Shown: positions 27,896-38,487, counted from the first letter of the stretch. The stretch is DNA of 64,000 nucleotides from Kordiimonas sp. (GCA_002700365.1 PADB01000012.1:310001-374000); one strand, 5' to 3'. Translations and numbers: made by a program. The notes: generated by a model from the sequence alone, not told the origin.

Positions 27896-28777
27896 ATGAA
27901 AAACGGCCCTACAGACGACAATAATGTGCCTTGGCTGGAGCCAGTACCTGATGAATCCAATAATCATCAATTAGGGGTGCCCGTAAAAAAGGTAATAGTC
28001 GCTTTTGTATCATTATTGTTTTTTGGTCTATTCTCTTGGTTCGTATGGGATAGTTACCTGACAGGGCCAGAAGACATTCGTCAGAATAAAATTCCTCTGG
28101 TGAAAGCGGAAAAGGGTGAGATTAAAATCAAACCTACTGATCCCGGCGGGCTTAAAATACCAGATCAAGATAAACTGGTTTATAACCGCCTTAGCGGAGA
28201 CGAAGAAGAAGCCCAAGTGACCGTACGTAAAACGTCAGAACTCCCATTATCTAAACCCGAAAACAGTTCAGCGTCCTTTACAGAGGGGAATGATATTCAG
28301 GCTGTCATACCTAAGGTCACCCCTGCTGAAGAAGGGAAGGCAAACAATAACGCTTCCGCGCCCCTCGTGTCTGATGACGAGCGGGTCACTGCACCTGATT
28401 CACAGGGCAATATTGCAAAGACAGAAAAACAGAAAGACGTTGAAAAACGTCCTGCACAACAGCCTCATGGGCAAAATACAACAAAGACAGTAACGACACC
28501 GCCGATAGCGATCAGCCCGCAATTTAAGGGGGCCTATATGGTCCAACTAGGGGCATTCCGGGACAAAAGCAATGCGAAGGCGTTATGGCAAAAATTACAA
28601 TCCACCTTTGTTATGGAGCTGCAAAATTTGCAACCTGAATATATTATGGTCGATTTAGGGGCTAAAGGTGTCTTATACCGTCTGCGTGGGGGCGCACTTG
28701 AGACAAGAGCTGCTGCAGATCAGGTCTGCCAAAAATTGAAAGCCAAGGGGCAAGCATGCATTGTTGCGCGACGATAA
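27896..28777 (+). CDS. SPOR-domain inner membrane protein
   Basis: 293 residues. A single membrane helix lies at about 31-52 (VIVAFVSLLFFGLFSWFVW). A long, charged, low-complexity periplasmic linker (about 55-205) leads to a C-terminal SPOR domain (about 212-293) with AYMVQLGAFRDKSNAKALW and VLYRLRGG. SPOR domains bind denuded septal glycan, so it is probably a division or envelope protein. It sits between argS and nagZ, consistent with cell-wall work. Confidence 0.85.
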   Translation: MKNGPTDDNNVPWLEPVPDESNNHQLGVPVKKVIVAFVSLLFFGLFSWFVWDSYLTGPEDIRQNKIPLVKAEKGEIKIKPTDPGGLKIPDQDKLVYNRLSGDEEEAQVTVRKTSELPLSKPENSSASFTEGNDIQAVIPKVTPAEEGKANNNASAPLVSDDERVTAPDSQGNIAKTEKQKDVEKRPAQQPHGQNTTKTVTTPPIAISPQFKGAYMVQLGAFRDKSNAKALWQKLQSTFVMELQNLQPEYIMVDLGAKGVLYRLRGGALETRAAADQVCQKLKAKGQACIVARR

Positions 28778-28810
28778 ATATATTCTTGGCAAAAATAATA
28801 GAGAGAGAGA

Positions 28811-29830
28811 ATGCCCCGTCCGATTATCGTTGATTGTGCAGGCCCCATATTAAGTGATGAAGAGAAGACCTTTTTTCAGAAAATGCAGCCATATGGCTTT
28901 ATTCTGTTTAAACGTCACTGCCAGTCACCCGAGCAACTTCGTCATCTGACAAAATCACTACGCGATTGTTTAGACCATGATGCAGTTCCTATCCTGATCG
29001 ATCAAGAGGGCGGACGTGTGGCTAGAATGACACCGCCACACTGGAGACAGTCACCAGCAGGGGGCGTATTCGCTGACTTAGCTAAAGTTGATCTTCATAA
29101 GGCAGAAAGAGCCGTCTTCCTGAATGCCTATTTAATGGCCTGCGACCTTAAAGACGTCGGGGTGAATGTGGACTGTTATCCGCTTTTAGACATTTTACAC
29201 CCGCAAACACATGACGTGATCGGCGACCGTTCTTTCGGGGAAGACGTTGATATCGTGAGCAAACTAGGGCGGAGTGCCTGTGAAGGTCTACTAAACGGTG
29301 GGGTATTACCTGTTATTAAACATATTCCCGGGCATGGTCGCGCCACATTAGATAGCCGCCATGCATTACCGCGTGTTGCCGCAAGTCGTACAGAATTGGA
29401 GCAGGATTTTGCACCATTCAGGGCGTTATGTGATATGCCCTTGGCAATGACAGCACATATTTTGTACGAAGCACTGGACCCTTCTGCATGTGCAACTCTC
29501 TCTAAGCATATTGTGCATGACATTATACGTCATGATATTGGTTTTAAGGGGGTTATTTTATCTGATGACCTGATGATGAAGGCTTTAGGGGGGACATTGA
29601 ATGAGCGCGCGACTGCGGCACTAACGGCTGGCTGCGACGTCCTTTTGTTGTGTAATGCTTCGTTAGCAGAACAAAAAACGGTCCTCGAAGGTCTTGGGCT
29701 CATGTCAGACAACACGCATCGCCATGTTGATATGCATTTTCGTTACAGAGAGGAATGGGCCTCCACTGAGCATAAACCATTCCCGGATATAAAAAGCGCT
29801 AAAGCCGAATTACAACGCTTAATATCGTAA
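28811..29830 (+). CDS. nagZ: Beta-N-acetylhexosaminidase NagZ
   Basis: 339 residues, glycoside hydrolase family 3. The signature KHIPGHGRATLDSRH near 171-185 includes the His and Asp used as acid/base; the nucleophile Asp is in SDDLMMKAL near 250. LIDQEGGRVARM binds the sugar. It removes N-acetylglucosamine from recycled anhydromuropeptides in the cytoplasm. An AGAGAGAGAG ribosome site precedes the ATG. Confidence 0.96.
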   Translation: MPRPIIVDCAGPILSDEEKTFFQKMQPYGFILFKRHCQSPEQLRHLTKSLRDCLDHDAVPILIDQEGGRVARMTPPHWRQSPAGGVFADLAKVDLHKAERAVFLNAYLMACDLKDVGVNVDCYPLLDILHPQTHDVIGDRSFGEDVDIVSKLGRSACEGLLNGGVLPVIKHIPGHGRATLDSRHALPRVAASRTELEQDFAPFRALCDMPLAMTAHILYEALDPSACATLSKHIVHDIIRHDIGFKGVILSDDLMMKALGGTLNERATAALTAGCDVLLLCNASLAEQKTVLEGLGLMSDNTHRHVDMHFRYREEWASTEHKPFPDIKSAKAELQRLIS

Positions 29831-29849
29831 TGTTAGGATAATCGTTGCT

Positions 29850-30539
29850 ATGACCGCCGACATAATGATGACCATCTCTGTCTGGGCTATTCCCCTCCTT
29901 TTAGCGATTACTTTTCATGAGGCGGCGCACGGCTTTGTTGCATGGAAATTAGGTGATCCAACGGCCTATCAATTAGGTCGTGTCAGTTTTAACCCGTTTA
30001 AGCACATTGATACGTTTGGGACTGTCCTGCTGCCCCTGTTATTATTGGTCATGCAGGCCCCGTTTCTCTTTGGTTACGCAAAGCCCGTTCCGGTTAATTT
30101 CCATAACTTACGGCATCCCCGTACAGATATGGTCTGGGTTGCCCTTGCCGGTCCGGGCGTCAATTTATTCATTGCATTTGCCGCAGCGTTAAGCATTGGC
30201 ATTATTACATTTCTACCTGTCATCACGCAGGAATGGTTTTTAGCAAATTTAATGAATACTATTCTGATTAACGTCATATTGGCGGTGTTCAATATGATTC
30301 CTATTCCGCCGCTTGATGGTGGGCGTGTCGCTGTGGGGCTTCTGCCAGATAGTTTGGCCCGACCGCTGGCGCGGGTGGAACCTTATGGTATGCTCATTCT
30401 TATCATGTTAATTTTTATAGCACCGATGATTGGGCAGGCAATCGGTATGAACCTTCACTTTTTTACATTGATTATTCAACCGATTGTAAAAGTCATCGTA
30501 TCATTCATTTATGAAATTCCGCTGGCTATATTCAGTTAA
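29850..30539 (+). CDS. Site-2 protease family M50 membrane protein
   Basis: 229 residues with about five to six membrane segments. The zinc motif HEAAH is at 23-27 and the second metal site NMIPIPPLDGGR has its Asp at about 156. It lacks a PDZ domain, so it belongs to the short M50 group rather than the RseP type. The substrate is unknown. It is placed between nagZ and scpA in one rightward run, again a common arrangement. Confidence 0.9.
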   Translation: MTADIMMTISVWAIPLLLAITFHEAAHGFVAWKLGDPTAYQLGRVSFNPFKHIDTFGTVLLPLLLLVMQAPFLFGYAKPVPVNFHNLRHPRTDMVWVALAGPGVNLFIAFAAALSIGIITFLPVITQEWFLANLMNTILINVILAVFNMIPIPPLDGGRVAVGLLPDSLARPLARVEPYGMLILIMLIFIAPMIGQAIGMNLHFFTLIIQPIVKVIVSFIYEIPLAIFS

Positions 30540-30586
30540 TGATGGCGTAATGCGGAAACATAATAGTCAAAAATGGAATAACTTTT

Positions 30587-31402
30587 TTGAACGACCCGGA
30601 TAAACAACATAACGATAACGGTGATCAAAACACCGCGCCTTACGATAAGGGCGAGGCGGACAACCTTATCCTTAATATCGATGGTTTTGAAGGGCCTCTG
30701 GATATCCTGCTGACGTTAGCGCGCAGTCAAAAAGTTGATCTGAAACAAATTTCCATTTTACAGCTTGTTGAACAATATCTTTCTTTCATTAAACAGGCAC
30801 GTCATCTTCGCCTTGAGCTAGCGGCGGATTACCTTGTGATGGCAGCGTGGCTTGCTTTTTTAAAATCATTATTATTGTTGCCTGAGGACAATAATAGCGA
30901 AGAGCCAAACGCAGAAGAACTGGCTGCACGACTGACTTTCCAGCTACAGAGATTAGAAGCTATCCGTAATGCGGCCGCAACGCTCATGTCTAGCGACCAG
31001 TTAGGACGTGATTTTTTCGTGCGCGGCGCCCCGGAAACGACAAAAATCAATAAAACTTTCACCTATGAGCTGAGTTTATATGAAATTATGAAGGCTTATG
31101 CCGACCACAGCGCACGGATGGCCGTGGGGGAAGTTAATCTGGAACGACGTCCGGTCTATACGATTGAAAAGGCTATAGAGAGGCTGGAAAGATTGGTTGG
31201 CAGTGCCATAGACTGGACCGCATTGGAAAGTTTTTTACCTCATTTTCCAGAAGACCAAGCACTACAAAAATCAGCGCGGGCCTCTATTTTTTCGGCAACC
31301 TTGGAATTAGCAAAACAGGGGAAGGTGAATTTAGTGCAGAAACAAACCTTTGGGCCTGTTTTCCTCAAAATAAAGAAGGGGGATCACAATGGTGCAGTCT
31401 GA
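30587..31402 (+). CDS. scpA: Segregation and condensation protein ScpA
   Basis: 271 residues. The kleisin N-terminal core FEGPLDILLTLARSQKVDL lies at about 34-52, the LAADYLVMAAWLAFLKSLLLLP helix follows, and a winged-helix end closes it. ScpA links the Smc heads. The only in-frame start that keeps the full N-terminus is TTG at 30587, with GGAATAA upstream. The acidic first 25 residues look disordered. It overlaps scpB by 14 bases. Confidence 0.93.
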   Translation: MNDPDKQHNDNGDQNTAPYDKGEADNLILNIDGFEGPLDILLTLARSQKVDLKQISILQLVEQYLSFIKQARHLRLELAADYLVMAAWLAFLKSLLLLPEDNNSEEPNAEELAARLTFQLQRLEAIRNAAATLMSSDQLGRDFFVRGAPETTKINKTFTYELSLYEIMKAYADHSARMAVGEVNLERRPVYTIEKAIERLERLVGSAIDWTALESFLPHFPEDQALQKSARASIFSATLELAKQGKVNLVQKQTFGPVFLKIKKGDHNGAV

Positions 31403-31994
31403 AAATATGCGCATTCTAGAGGCTTTAATTTTTGCGTCTGATAAACCGTTGTCGACGGTGGCCTTGGGTGAACACCTTTCGGAAGGCACGGATGTAGAGG
31501 CGCTATTAGAAGAGTTGCGGCAATCTTACGAGCATCGCGGGGTGAATTTAGTTAACGTTGCCGGAAAATGGATGTTTCAGACTGCCCCTGATTTAGCCTT
31601 TTTGTTACGCAAAGAGCTGGAGGAAGAACGTCGTCTATCGAAAGCTGCTATCGAAACATTAGCAATTATAGCTTACCACCAACCAGTAACACGTGCGGAA
31701 GTTGAAGATATTCGCGGGGTTAGTATGAATAAAGGAACACTGGATGTTCTTTTAGAGACGGGCTGGGTGAGACCATTAGGCCGACGGCGGACCCCCGGAC
31801 GTCCCATGACATACGGGACTTCTGAAGCATTTCTCGTTAATTTTGGCTTGAACAGTATAAAAGACCTTCCAGGGCTAAAAGAATTAAAAGCTGCGGGCTT
31901 ACTGGATAATGTAAATGTGGCTCTTTTAAATCTTGTCAATCCGCAAGAAGATATTGAAGAGCAGGGGGAGCTTCCCGTAGAAAATCTCAGTTAA
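31389..31994 (+). CDS. scpB: Segregation and condensation protein ScpB
   Basis: 201 residues with two winged-helix domains. ILEALIFASDKPLS opens the first; LSKAAIETLAIIAYHQPVTRAEVEDIRGV is the typical second recognition region (shown here as two parts: LSKAAIETLAIIAYH and QPVTRAEVEDIRGV). It binds ScpA and Smc as part of condensin. It is coupled to scpA; no further gene follows on the transcript before the iron ABC unit 125 bases on. Confidence 0.95.
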   Translation: MVQSENMRILEALIFASDKPLSTVALGEHLSEGTDVEALLEELRQSYEHRGVNLVNVAGKWMFQTAPDLAFLLRKELEEERRLSKAAIETLAIIAYHQPVTRAEVEDIRGVSMNKGTLDVLLETGWVRPLGRRRTPGRPMTYGTSEAFLVNFGLNSIKDLPGLKELKAAGLLDNVNVALLNLVNPQEDIEEQGELPVENLS

Positions 31995-32118
31995 TGCTCT
32001 GACTATCAGATGAGAAAATAATACAAACCAGTTCCGCATCAACCCTTGCACTTATACCCGGTTCGGTCTACACAATCTAATTAATAACCACTCTTAACTT
32101 CTGGAATGCAGTCGCTCC

Positions 32119-33825
32119 ATGACTTTTGCGAGCCATAGACAACGATTTTTGTCTACCCTTGATGGTTGGTCGTGGCTCACGTTGACCATATGTGGGCTAC
32201 TGATTATCCCTGTTGCCGTTGTCGTATCGTCTATTTTTATCCCCTTAACCGATATCTGGGCTCACCTGTTCGAAACTGTTCTTCAGGATTATATATTAAA
32301 TACATTGCAACTGACCCTGGGAGTATTACTCGGCACATTTTTTATCGGCGTGGGGACGGCATGGTTAGTCACCATGTGTCGCTTTCCAGGAAGGCGTCTC
32401 TTTGAATGGGCGTTATTCTTGCCAATGGCTATTCCTGCCTATGTGCTGGCTTATAACTATACAGGCCTCCTGGACTTTGCCGGCCCCGTACAGACATTAC
32501 TCAGGGATTTCTTCGGCTGGTCACGCAGTGATTACTGGTTTCCGGAAATACGCTCTCTCGGCGGGGCGATAACGATGTTAACCCTCGTACTATATCCCTA
32601 CGTTTATATGCTATCACGTTCCGCTTTTCTCGAACAATCCGTCTGCGTGCTGGATGTCAGTCGCTCTTTGGGCTGCACACCTCATCAAGCCTTTGTCCGT
32701 GTGGCACTCCCCCTTGCACGCCCGTCTATTATGGGGGGGCTGGCCTTAGTTCTGATGGAAACGCTGGGTGATTTTGGTACGGTTGATTATTTTGCCGTTG
32801 ATACTTTCACAACGGGTATTTTCCGCATCTGGTTTGGTTATGGGGAAGTCACTGCGGCGGCGCAATTATCTGCCGTGTTGATGATGTTTATCTTTATCTT
32901 GCTTTGGGTGGAACGTGCTTCACGACGTAAGGCACGTTTCTTCCATACAACCAATCGCTATCAGGCCCTGCCGAATTATCAATTAAAAGGGATTTACTCT
33001 ATAGGTGCGATGCTGGCTTGTTTAATCCCGGCAACATTAGGCTTTTTACTGCCTGTGACCATTATGTTGAGCTGGAGTGTTACCTCTGGCATGAATGAAC
33101 TATTCTCGGCTGAATTTATTACTCTGGGGCGGAGCAGTATGATGACCGCCCTCGTGGCGGCAATATTGACAACTTTTATCGCACTTATTTTTGTCTATGC
33201 CCGCCGTTTTTCACAGAGTCCTATTAGCCGCCTTTCTGTCAGAATCGGCACATTGGGCTACGCCGTTCCCGGTATTGTTGTCGCCGTTGGGCTGATTATT
33301 CCGATGGGATGGCTTGATAATCGCCTGGATCATTGGGCGATGGATAATCTTGGTGTTTCTACAGGGCTGATTTTCAGCGGTACATTAGCAATACTGATTT
33401 TTGCTTATTTAGTAAGATTTCTAGCCGTCGCCTGTAATGGGTTAGAAGCGTCATTGGATAAAATTACCCCTAGTATGGATGCTGCATCACGTAGTCTGGG
33501 GCTGAATTCATTACAAACACTTCGCCGCGTTCATCTGCCGATTATGTGGGGCAGTATACTAAATGCGACCTTGCTGGTTTTTGTTGATGTTATGAAAGAG
33601 CTACCAGCTACGCTGGTTCTTAGGCCTTTCAATTTTAACACCCTGGCGGTACGGGCCTATGAATTAGCAAGTGATGAAAGACTTACGGAAACGGGTCTGC
33701 CTGCATTAATCATAGTATTATTAGGACTGATCCCTGTTATTATCCTGAATCATTCGATGACACGATCACGCCCAGGACATCGCGCGATGGCAAAGTCGCA
33801 GGCGCTAAAAAGAGTAAAAATATGA
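32119..33825 (+). CDS. Iron(III)-type ABC transporter permease (FbpB family)
   Basis: 568 residues with about twelve membrane segments, formed by two fused permease halves. Each half has the cytoplasmic loop that contacts the ATPase: ASRSLGCTPHQAFVRVALPLARP-like (DVSRSLGCTPHQAF, residues about 183-196) and AASRSLGLNSLQTLRRVHLP near 453-472. This is the fused FbpB/SfuB/ThiP type; the partner ATPase pushes the call towards iron. No binding-protein gene is adjacent. Confidence 0.85.
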   Translation: MTFASHRQRFLSTLDGWSWLTLTICGLLIIPVAVVVSSIFIPLTDIWAHLFETVLQDYILNTLQLTLGVLLGTFFIGVGTAWLVTMCRFPGRRLFEWALFLPMAIPAYVLAYNYTGLLDFAGPVQTLLRDFFGWSRSDYWFPEIRSLGGAITMLTLVLYPYVYMLSRSAFLEQSVCVLDVSRSLGCTPHQAFVRVALPLARPSIMGGLALVLMETLGDFGTVDYFAVDTFTTGIFRIWFGYGEVTAAAQLSAVLMMFIFILLWVERASRRKARFFHTTNRYQALPNYQLKGIYSIGAMLACLIPATLGFLLPVTIMLSWSVTSGMNELFSAEFITLGRSSMMTALVAAILTTFIALIFVYARRFSQSPISRLSVRIGTLGYAVPGIVVAVGLIIPMGWLDNRLDHWAMDNLGVSTGLIFSGTLAILIFAYLVRFLAVACNGLEASLDKITPSMDAASRSLGLNSLQTLRRVHLPIMWGSILNATLLVFVDVMKELPATLVLRPFNFNTLAVRAYELASDERLTETGLPALIIVLLGLIPVIILNHSMTRSRPGHRAMAKSQALKRVKI

Positions 33826-34865
33826 GCCTGATTCTAGAAAATCTTTCTTTTTCGATAAACGATGTCCCCATTATTCAGGACATTAATCTGACCGTCGGTA
33901 GTGGTGAGATTGTTAGTTTGTTAGGTCCTTCAGGCTGCGGAAAAACAACCTGTCTGCGTATTGCTGCGGGATTAGCGAACGTGCAATGCGGACAGGTTGT
34001 CATCTCCGGAGAAATTATGGGAAGTCCCGTTGTACACATGCCCCCTGAACGTCGTCGTATCGGCATGGTGTTGCAGGATTATGCCCTATTTCCTCATTTA
34101 AGCGTGCGTGATAATGTCGCCTTCGGACTTCAGGGGCAGAGCCAGAAAAAACAGAACGATATCATCATGCCGCTGTTGGAACGGGTCGGTTTAGAAGAAT
34201 ACAAAGACCAATATCCCCATACCCTATCCGGTGGCCAACAACAGCGTATTGCACTTGCCCGGGCATTGGCTCCTAATCCACAAGTCATGCTGATGGATGA
34301 ACCATTTTCAGGACTTGATGTTGCACTTAGAGATAAAATCCGTGACCAGACCCTCGGCATACTAAAGGACATGGGCGTGCCTACATTATTGGTAACTCAT
34401 GACCCGGAAGAAGCCATGAGGTTATCTGATAAAATCGCTATTATGGAAAAAGGGCGCATCATACAATTCGGACGCCCGAGAGATATTTACTTTAATCCAG
34501 CGTCAAGTCAGGTCGTGCAGTTCTTCGGCCATATGAATCAACTGACCGGCATTGTTCAACAGGGAACTGTAACAACACCCTTGGGAGATATTAATGCGGG
34601 AAAATATCCTGATGGCCAGCAGGTAGATATTTTTGCCCGCGCGCAGGCTATTCGGGTTTATTGCAGCCGTGATACTGCCGAAGACTATATTAAGGCAACG
34701 GTGGTGCGTACAAGCATTATAGGTGCTACGACATTATTAACTTTATCCATTGAGGGCGTGGAAGATCACTATTTGGCACTTTACCCGACACGGGATTACA
34801 TCAACGCAGGTTCAGAAGTCTATATAGAATTAGAGCCAACAGAAGTGTTTGTTTTTGCCAAATAA
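33822..34865 (+). CDS. Iron(III)-type ABC transporter ATP-binding protein (FbpC family)
   Basis: 347 residues. Walker A GPSGCGKTT (about 34-42), Q-loop VLQDYALFPHLSV, signature LSGGQQQRIALARAL and Walker B VMLMDEPFSGLD are intact. A C-terminal TOBE-type regulatory region extends from about 240. The four-base overlap with the permease indicates one transporter. The substrate, ferric iron, is inferred from the FbpBC pairing. Confidence 0.87.
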   Translation: MSLILENLSFSINDVPIIQDINLTVGSGEIVSLLGPSGCGKTTCLRIAAGLANVQCGQVVISGEIMGSPVVHMPPERRRIGMVLQDYALFPHLSVRDNVAFGLQGQSQKKQNDIIMPLLERVGLEEYKDQYPHTLSGGQQQRIALARALAPNPQVMLMDEPFSGLDVALRDKIRDQTLGILKDMGVPTLLVTHDPEEAMRLSDKIAIMEKGRIIQFGRPRDIYFNPASSQVVQFFGHMNQLTGIVQQGTVTTPLGDINAGKYPDGQQVDIFARAQAIRVYCSRDTAEDYIKATVVRTSIIGATTLLTLSIEGVEDHYLALYPTRDYINAGSEVYIELEPTEVFVFAK

Positions 34866-34967
34866 AAAAATCCCCTTTAGTATCATTAAAGTGAATCCCT
34901 CAAGGCAATGGCGCCTTTATTCCGGCATTCAGAAAAATAACATTTATAACTGACAAGAGGCAGCAAA

Positions 34968-35189
34968 ATGGGTTTGAGTTTGTGGCAGATTATCCTTGTG
35001 ATTGTACTGGCAATTTTATTATTTGGACGGGGTCGCATTTCTGATCTGATGGGCGATGTTGCAAAGGGTATTAAAAGCTTTAAAAGTGGCATGGCTGAAG
35101 ATGACAACACGGAAAAACTGGGTGAAAACAAAACAGAACAGCCGCCAAAATCTCTGGATCAAGACAATGGAAATGATGTCCAGAAATAA
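34968..35189 (+). CDS. tatA: Sec-independent translocase subunit TatA
   Basis: 73 residues. A membrane helix ([15 protein letters not shown], 6-20) is followed by the [19 protein letters not shown] amphipathic helix and an acidic tail. The FGRGR form replaces the usual FGxxK. TatA multimers form the passage for folded proteins. AGAGG lies upstream of the ATG. First gene of tatA-tatB-tatC. Confidence 0.95.
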   Translation: MGLSLWQIILVIVLAILLFGRGRISDLMGDVAKGIKSFKSGMAEDDNTEKLGENKTEQPPKSLDQDNGNDVQK

Positions 35190-35220
35190 ACGACCCATTT
35201 AACGCGGCAGGTTTTTTTTA

Positions 35221-35631
35221 ATGTTTGACATCGGATGGACTGAAATGTTGACGCTTGCCGTATTGGCAATTGTCGTTGTAGGGCCCAAAGACCTGCCTAA
35301 ATTTTTACGTGCAGTGGGAAATGTGGTTCGCTCTGTTCGTAGTGTCGCAAATGATTTCAAACAAAACTTCGATCAATTGGCAAATGAAGCGGAGCTGCAG
35401 GATATAACCGATAAACTGAATGCGTCTGGCAATATACCCGTTGATAATAACGGGGCACCATTGGATGAAAAGCGGCGCCAACAATGGGAAGATGAAGCCT
35501 ATTTTGAGCCTAAGCCCGAAGCAGAGACATCAGACATACCTCAGGCGTCTTCCAATGATGATGCAACGTCTTCAGCGCAGGAAAGACCCTCTATAAAAGT
35601 GTCCGGAAAAACACCCAATGACGACACATAG
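35221..35631 (+). CDS. tatB: Twin-arginine translocase subunit TatB
   Basis: 136 residues. MFDIGWTEMLTLAVLAIVVVGPKDLPKFLR, given here in two halves MFDIGWTEMLTLAVL and AIVVVGPKDLPKFLR, is the TatB membrane helix with its GP hinge. A long amphipathic helix and an acidic, disordered tail follow. TatB and TatC form the receptor for RR signal peptides. It overlaps tatC by 14 bases. Confidence 0.95.
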   Translation: MFDIGWTEMLTLAVLAIVVVGPKDLPKFLRAVGNVVRSVRSVANDFKQNFDQLANEAELQDITDKLNASGNIPVDNNGAPLDEKRRQQWEDEAYFEPKPEAETSDIPQASSNDDATSSAQERPSIKVSGKTPNDDT

Positions 35632-36427
35632 CCAGGACCCCAATACCACAAATGATGTTGATAAAGATGCCCTTGATGATGTGCATAAAGCCCCGCTTAT
35701 TGCGCATTTAACTGAGTTGCGTCGCCGCCTCATGTGGTGCATAGCCTTTGTGTTAGTGGCCTTTGCGGGGGCTTACTATTTTTCCGAGCAAATATATGAC
35801 TTTCTGGTGCAGCCCTTATTAAAAGCGTTAGGGCCGGATAGTTCACACCGAATGATCTATACTGCATTGCATGAAGCCTTTTTTACGTATCTGAAGGTTT
35901 CCTTCTTTGCCGCGATCTTTATCACTTTTCCCCTAATCACTGTACAAATCTGGAAGTTTGTAGCACCAGGCCTTTATCAACATGAAAAGAAAGCGTTTCT
36001 GCCTTTTCTAATCGGTACACCTTTTTTGTTTTTTGCCGGCGGAGCATTGGCATATTACGTTGTTATTCCGATGGCTTGGAAATTCTTCATTCAGTTCGAA
36101 AAAGCACAAACCGCCGGGGCCATGGCCATACAACTGGAAGCTAAAGTCAATGAGTATTTAGCACTCGTGATGAAGCTGATCTTCGCTTTTGGACTGTGTT
36201 TCGAATTACCAATTTTGTTGCTACTGCTAGCAAAAGTGGGGGTGGTCACAGCCGATGGTCTGGCACGGGGACGGAAATATGCCGTCGTCATTGCCTTTGC
36301 GGCAGCCGCTATCCTGACGCCACCTGATATTATCAGCCAAATTATGCTAGGCATACCAATCCTATTATTGTACGAGCTATCCATCATCGCCATTCGTATG
36401 ACCTCAGGAAAAAAGAAAAATGTTTGA
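35618..36427 (+). CDS. tatC: Twin-arginine translocase subunit TatC
   Basis: 269 residues with six membrane helices. The N-terminal [14 protein letters not shown] is the conserved TatC start, and [17 protein letters not shown] is the periplasm-facing/cap signature. It recognises twin-arginine signal peptides. It overlaps serS by eight bases, coupling export and serine tRNA charging genes as in many relatives. Confidence 0.96.
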   Translation: MTTHSQDPNTTNDVDKDALDDVHKAPLIAHLTELRRRLMWCIAFVLVAFAGAYYFSEQIYDFLVQPLLKALGPDSSHRMIYTALHEAFFTYLKVSFFAAIFITFPLITVQIWKFVAPGLYQHEKKAFLPFLIGTPFLFFAGGALAYYVVIPMAWKFFIQFEKAQTAGAMAIQLEAKVNEYLALVMKLIFAFGLCFELPILLLLLAKVGVVTADGLARGRKYAVVIAFAAAAILTPPDIISQIMLGIPILLLYELSIIAIRMTSGKKKNV

Positions 36428-37694
36428 TATTAAAGCAATTCGCGAAAACCCCGGCCACTTCGACAAGGGGTGGCAACGCCGGGGGAAAGAGGCGCAATCT
36501 GCTGAGTTATTGGATCTCGACAATCAATACCGTAATGGTCAGACCACTTTACAAGATTTGCAGTCACGTAGAAATGAACTTTCAAAGGAAATAGGCAAAG
36601 CGAAATCTCAGGGGCTTGATGTAGATGATATTATTGCTGAAGTGGCGGATATTAAAAAACGTCTCCCGACTTTAGAGGAAGAGGTTAAAAAATTAGGTGA
36701 TCAGCTTACCGATAAACTAAGCCGCCTTGACAATATTCCCGATGAAGATGTTCCAGACGGTGAAAGTGAAGACGACAACGTTGAAATTCGACAAGTTGGC
36801 AACATTCCAGAGTTTGACTTTGCGCCAAAACAGCATTTCGAAATCGGTGAAAAGTTGGCACAAATGGATTTTGATGCCGCCGCGCAAATGTCAGGGGCAC
36901 GATTTGTAGTCCTTAAAGGTGATCTTGCCCGGCTGGAACGTGCCTTAAGTGCCTTTATGTTGGATCTACATACAACGCAGTTTGGCTATCAGGAAGTTTC
37001 CCCGCCCGTATTAGTACGGGACCATGCTCTTTATGGTACCTCCCAACTACCAAAATTTAAAGAAGACCTTTTTGAAACCACATCCGGGCATTTTTTGATC
37101 CCGACCGCGGAAGTCTCACTGACGAATTTGGTACGTGAACAAATTTTAGAAGAAGAAAAACTCCCCATACGTTTTGCAGCTATGACCCAATGTTTCCGGT
37201 CAGAGGCCGGGGCTGCAGGCCGCGATACACGTGGCATGATTAGATTGCATCAATTCAATAAGGTGGAAATGGTCAGTGTGACAACTGCTGAACAATCAAC
37301 AGATGAATTGGAACGTATGACATCTGCGGCAGAAGAAGTCCTTAAACAATTAGGCCTCGCTTATCGTGTCGTCATGTTATGTGCAGGCGACATGGGCTTT
37401 GCCGCCCGAAAAACCTATGACCTGGAGGTATGGTTACCGGGGCAGGGAGCTTATCGTGAAATTTCCAGTTGCTCTAATACTGGGGACTTCCAATCCCGCA
37501 GGATGCGTGCGCGCTGTCGTCCTGCTAATGATAAAAAAACACGATTTGTCCATACCCTAAACGGTTCCGGCTTAGCAATTGGTCGTACACTCGTTGCGGT
37601 TATGGAAAACTATCAACAAGAAGACGGATCTATTCTGATTCCAGACGTATTACAACCCTATTTGGGTGGCCAGAAAATAATAGAGGTCAACTGA
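36420..37694 (+). CDS. serS: Seryl-tRNA synthetase
   Basis: 424 residues, class II. A long antiparallel coiled-coil tRNA-binding arm fills about 30-105. Motif 2 is [20 protein letters not shown] and motif 3 near the end is [17 protein letters not shown]. The enzyme charges tRNA-Ser, also needed for selenocysteine where present. It directly continues the tat operon and leads into surE. Confidence 0.97.
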   Translation: MFDIKAIRENPGHFDKGWQRRGKEAQSAELLDLDNQYRNGQTTLQDLQSRRNELSKEIGKAKSQGLDVDDIIAEVADIKKRLPTLEEEVKKLGDQLTDKLSRLDNIPDEDVPDGESEDDNVEIRQVGNIPEFDFAPKQHFEIGEKLAQMDFDAAAQMSGARFVVLKGDLARLERALSAFMLDLHTTQFGYQEVSPPVLVRDHALYGTSQLPKFKEDLFETTSGHFLIPTAEVSLTNLVREQILEEEKLPIRFAAMTQCFRSEAGAAGRDTRGMIRLHQFNKVEMVSVTTAEQSTDELERMTSAAEEVLKQLGLAYRVVMLCAGDMGFAARKTYDLEVWLPGQGAYREISSCSNTGDFQSRRMRARCRPANDKKTRFVHTLNGSGLAIGRTLVAVMENYQQEDGSILIPDVLQPYLGGQKIIEVN

Positions 37695-37695
37695 T

Positions 37696-38487
37696 ATGCC
37701 GTTTACGCATCATCGTATTTTAGTGACTAATGATGATGGTATACATGCGCCTGGATTAGAAGTGCTACATGATATTGCTCAACAGTTAAGCGATGATATC
37801 TGGATTATTGCGCCCGAAGTTGAACAGAGCGGTATGGGACATGCGCTGACATTAAGTTCGCCTGTGCGGTATCGTAAAGTTAATGACCGGCGTTATGCCG
37901 TACAGGGAACGCCTACCGATTGTGTCATGATGGGTGTACATAAAATTATAGAAGACAAACGCCCAACATTGGTATTGTCTGGGGTAAATCGCGGCAGTAA
38001 TCTTGCAGAGGATATGACGTATTCCGGGACCATTGCTGCGGCCATGGAAGGCGCAATCTGCGGCATTCCTTCTATCGCCCTAAGTCAGGAATTTACCCGT
38101 GGCCAAAATAACGTCTGTTGGGATAATGCGCGTCATCATGCCCCTGTTGTTATTGAAAAACTATTACACAATGGCTGGGACGATGGCATATTGATGAATA
38201 TTAACTTTCCGCCATGTGAAGCCAATGCTGTAAGGGGCATTCGTACTGTCTCCCAGGGGTTTCGCGATGAAGCTGAATTATTTGTCGATGAGCGTGATGA
38301 TGTGAGAGGTGGAAAATATTATTGGTTTGGCTTCAGACGTGCCTATGGAAGTCCAATGGCGGGGACCGACCTGGAAGCCATTAACACGGGTTATATATCG
38401 GTCACACCATTGCATCTGGACCTAACCCATGAGCAAACGTTACATCGCCTCAAGCATGAGGTAGATACTGATTTTGAAATATCATGA
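37696..38487 (+). CDS. surE: 5'/3'-nucleotidase SurE
   Basis: 263 residues. The metal site VTNDDGIHAPGL is at about 9-20, SGVNRGSNLAEDMTYSGTI near 94-112 completes it. SurE dephosphorylates nucleoside monophosphates and is linked with stationary-phase survival. The start lies one base after the serS stop codon, and its end overlaps pcm by four bases, preserving the surE-pcm pair. Confidence 0.96.
   Translation: MPFTHHRILVTNDDGIHAPGLEVLHDIAQQLSDDIWIIAPEVEQSGMGHALTLSSPVRYRKVNDRRYAVQGTPTDCVMMGVHKIIEDKRPTLVLSGVNRGSNLAEDMTYSGTIAAAMEGAICGIPSIALSQEFTRGQNNVCWDNARHHAPVVIEKLLHNGWDDGILMNINFPPCEANAVRGIRTVSQGFRDEAELFVDERDDVRGGKYYWFGFRRAYGSPMAGTDLEAINTGYISVTPLHLDLTHEQTLHRLKHEVDTDFEIS

Noticed and set aside
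37366-37560. Small frame inside serS
   Set aside because: It is a shadow of the serS coding sequence in another frame.
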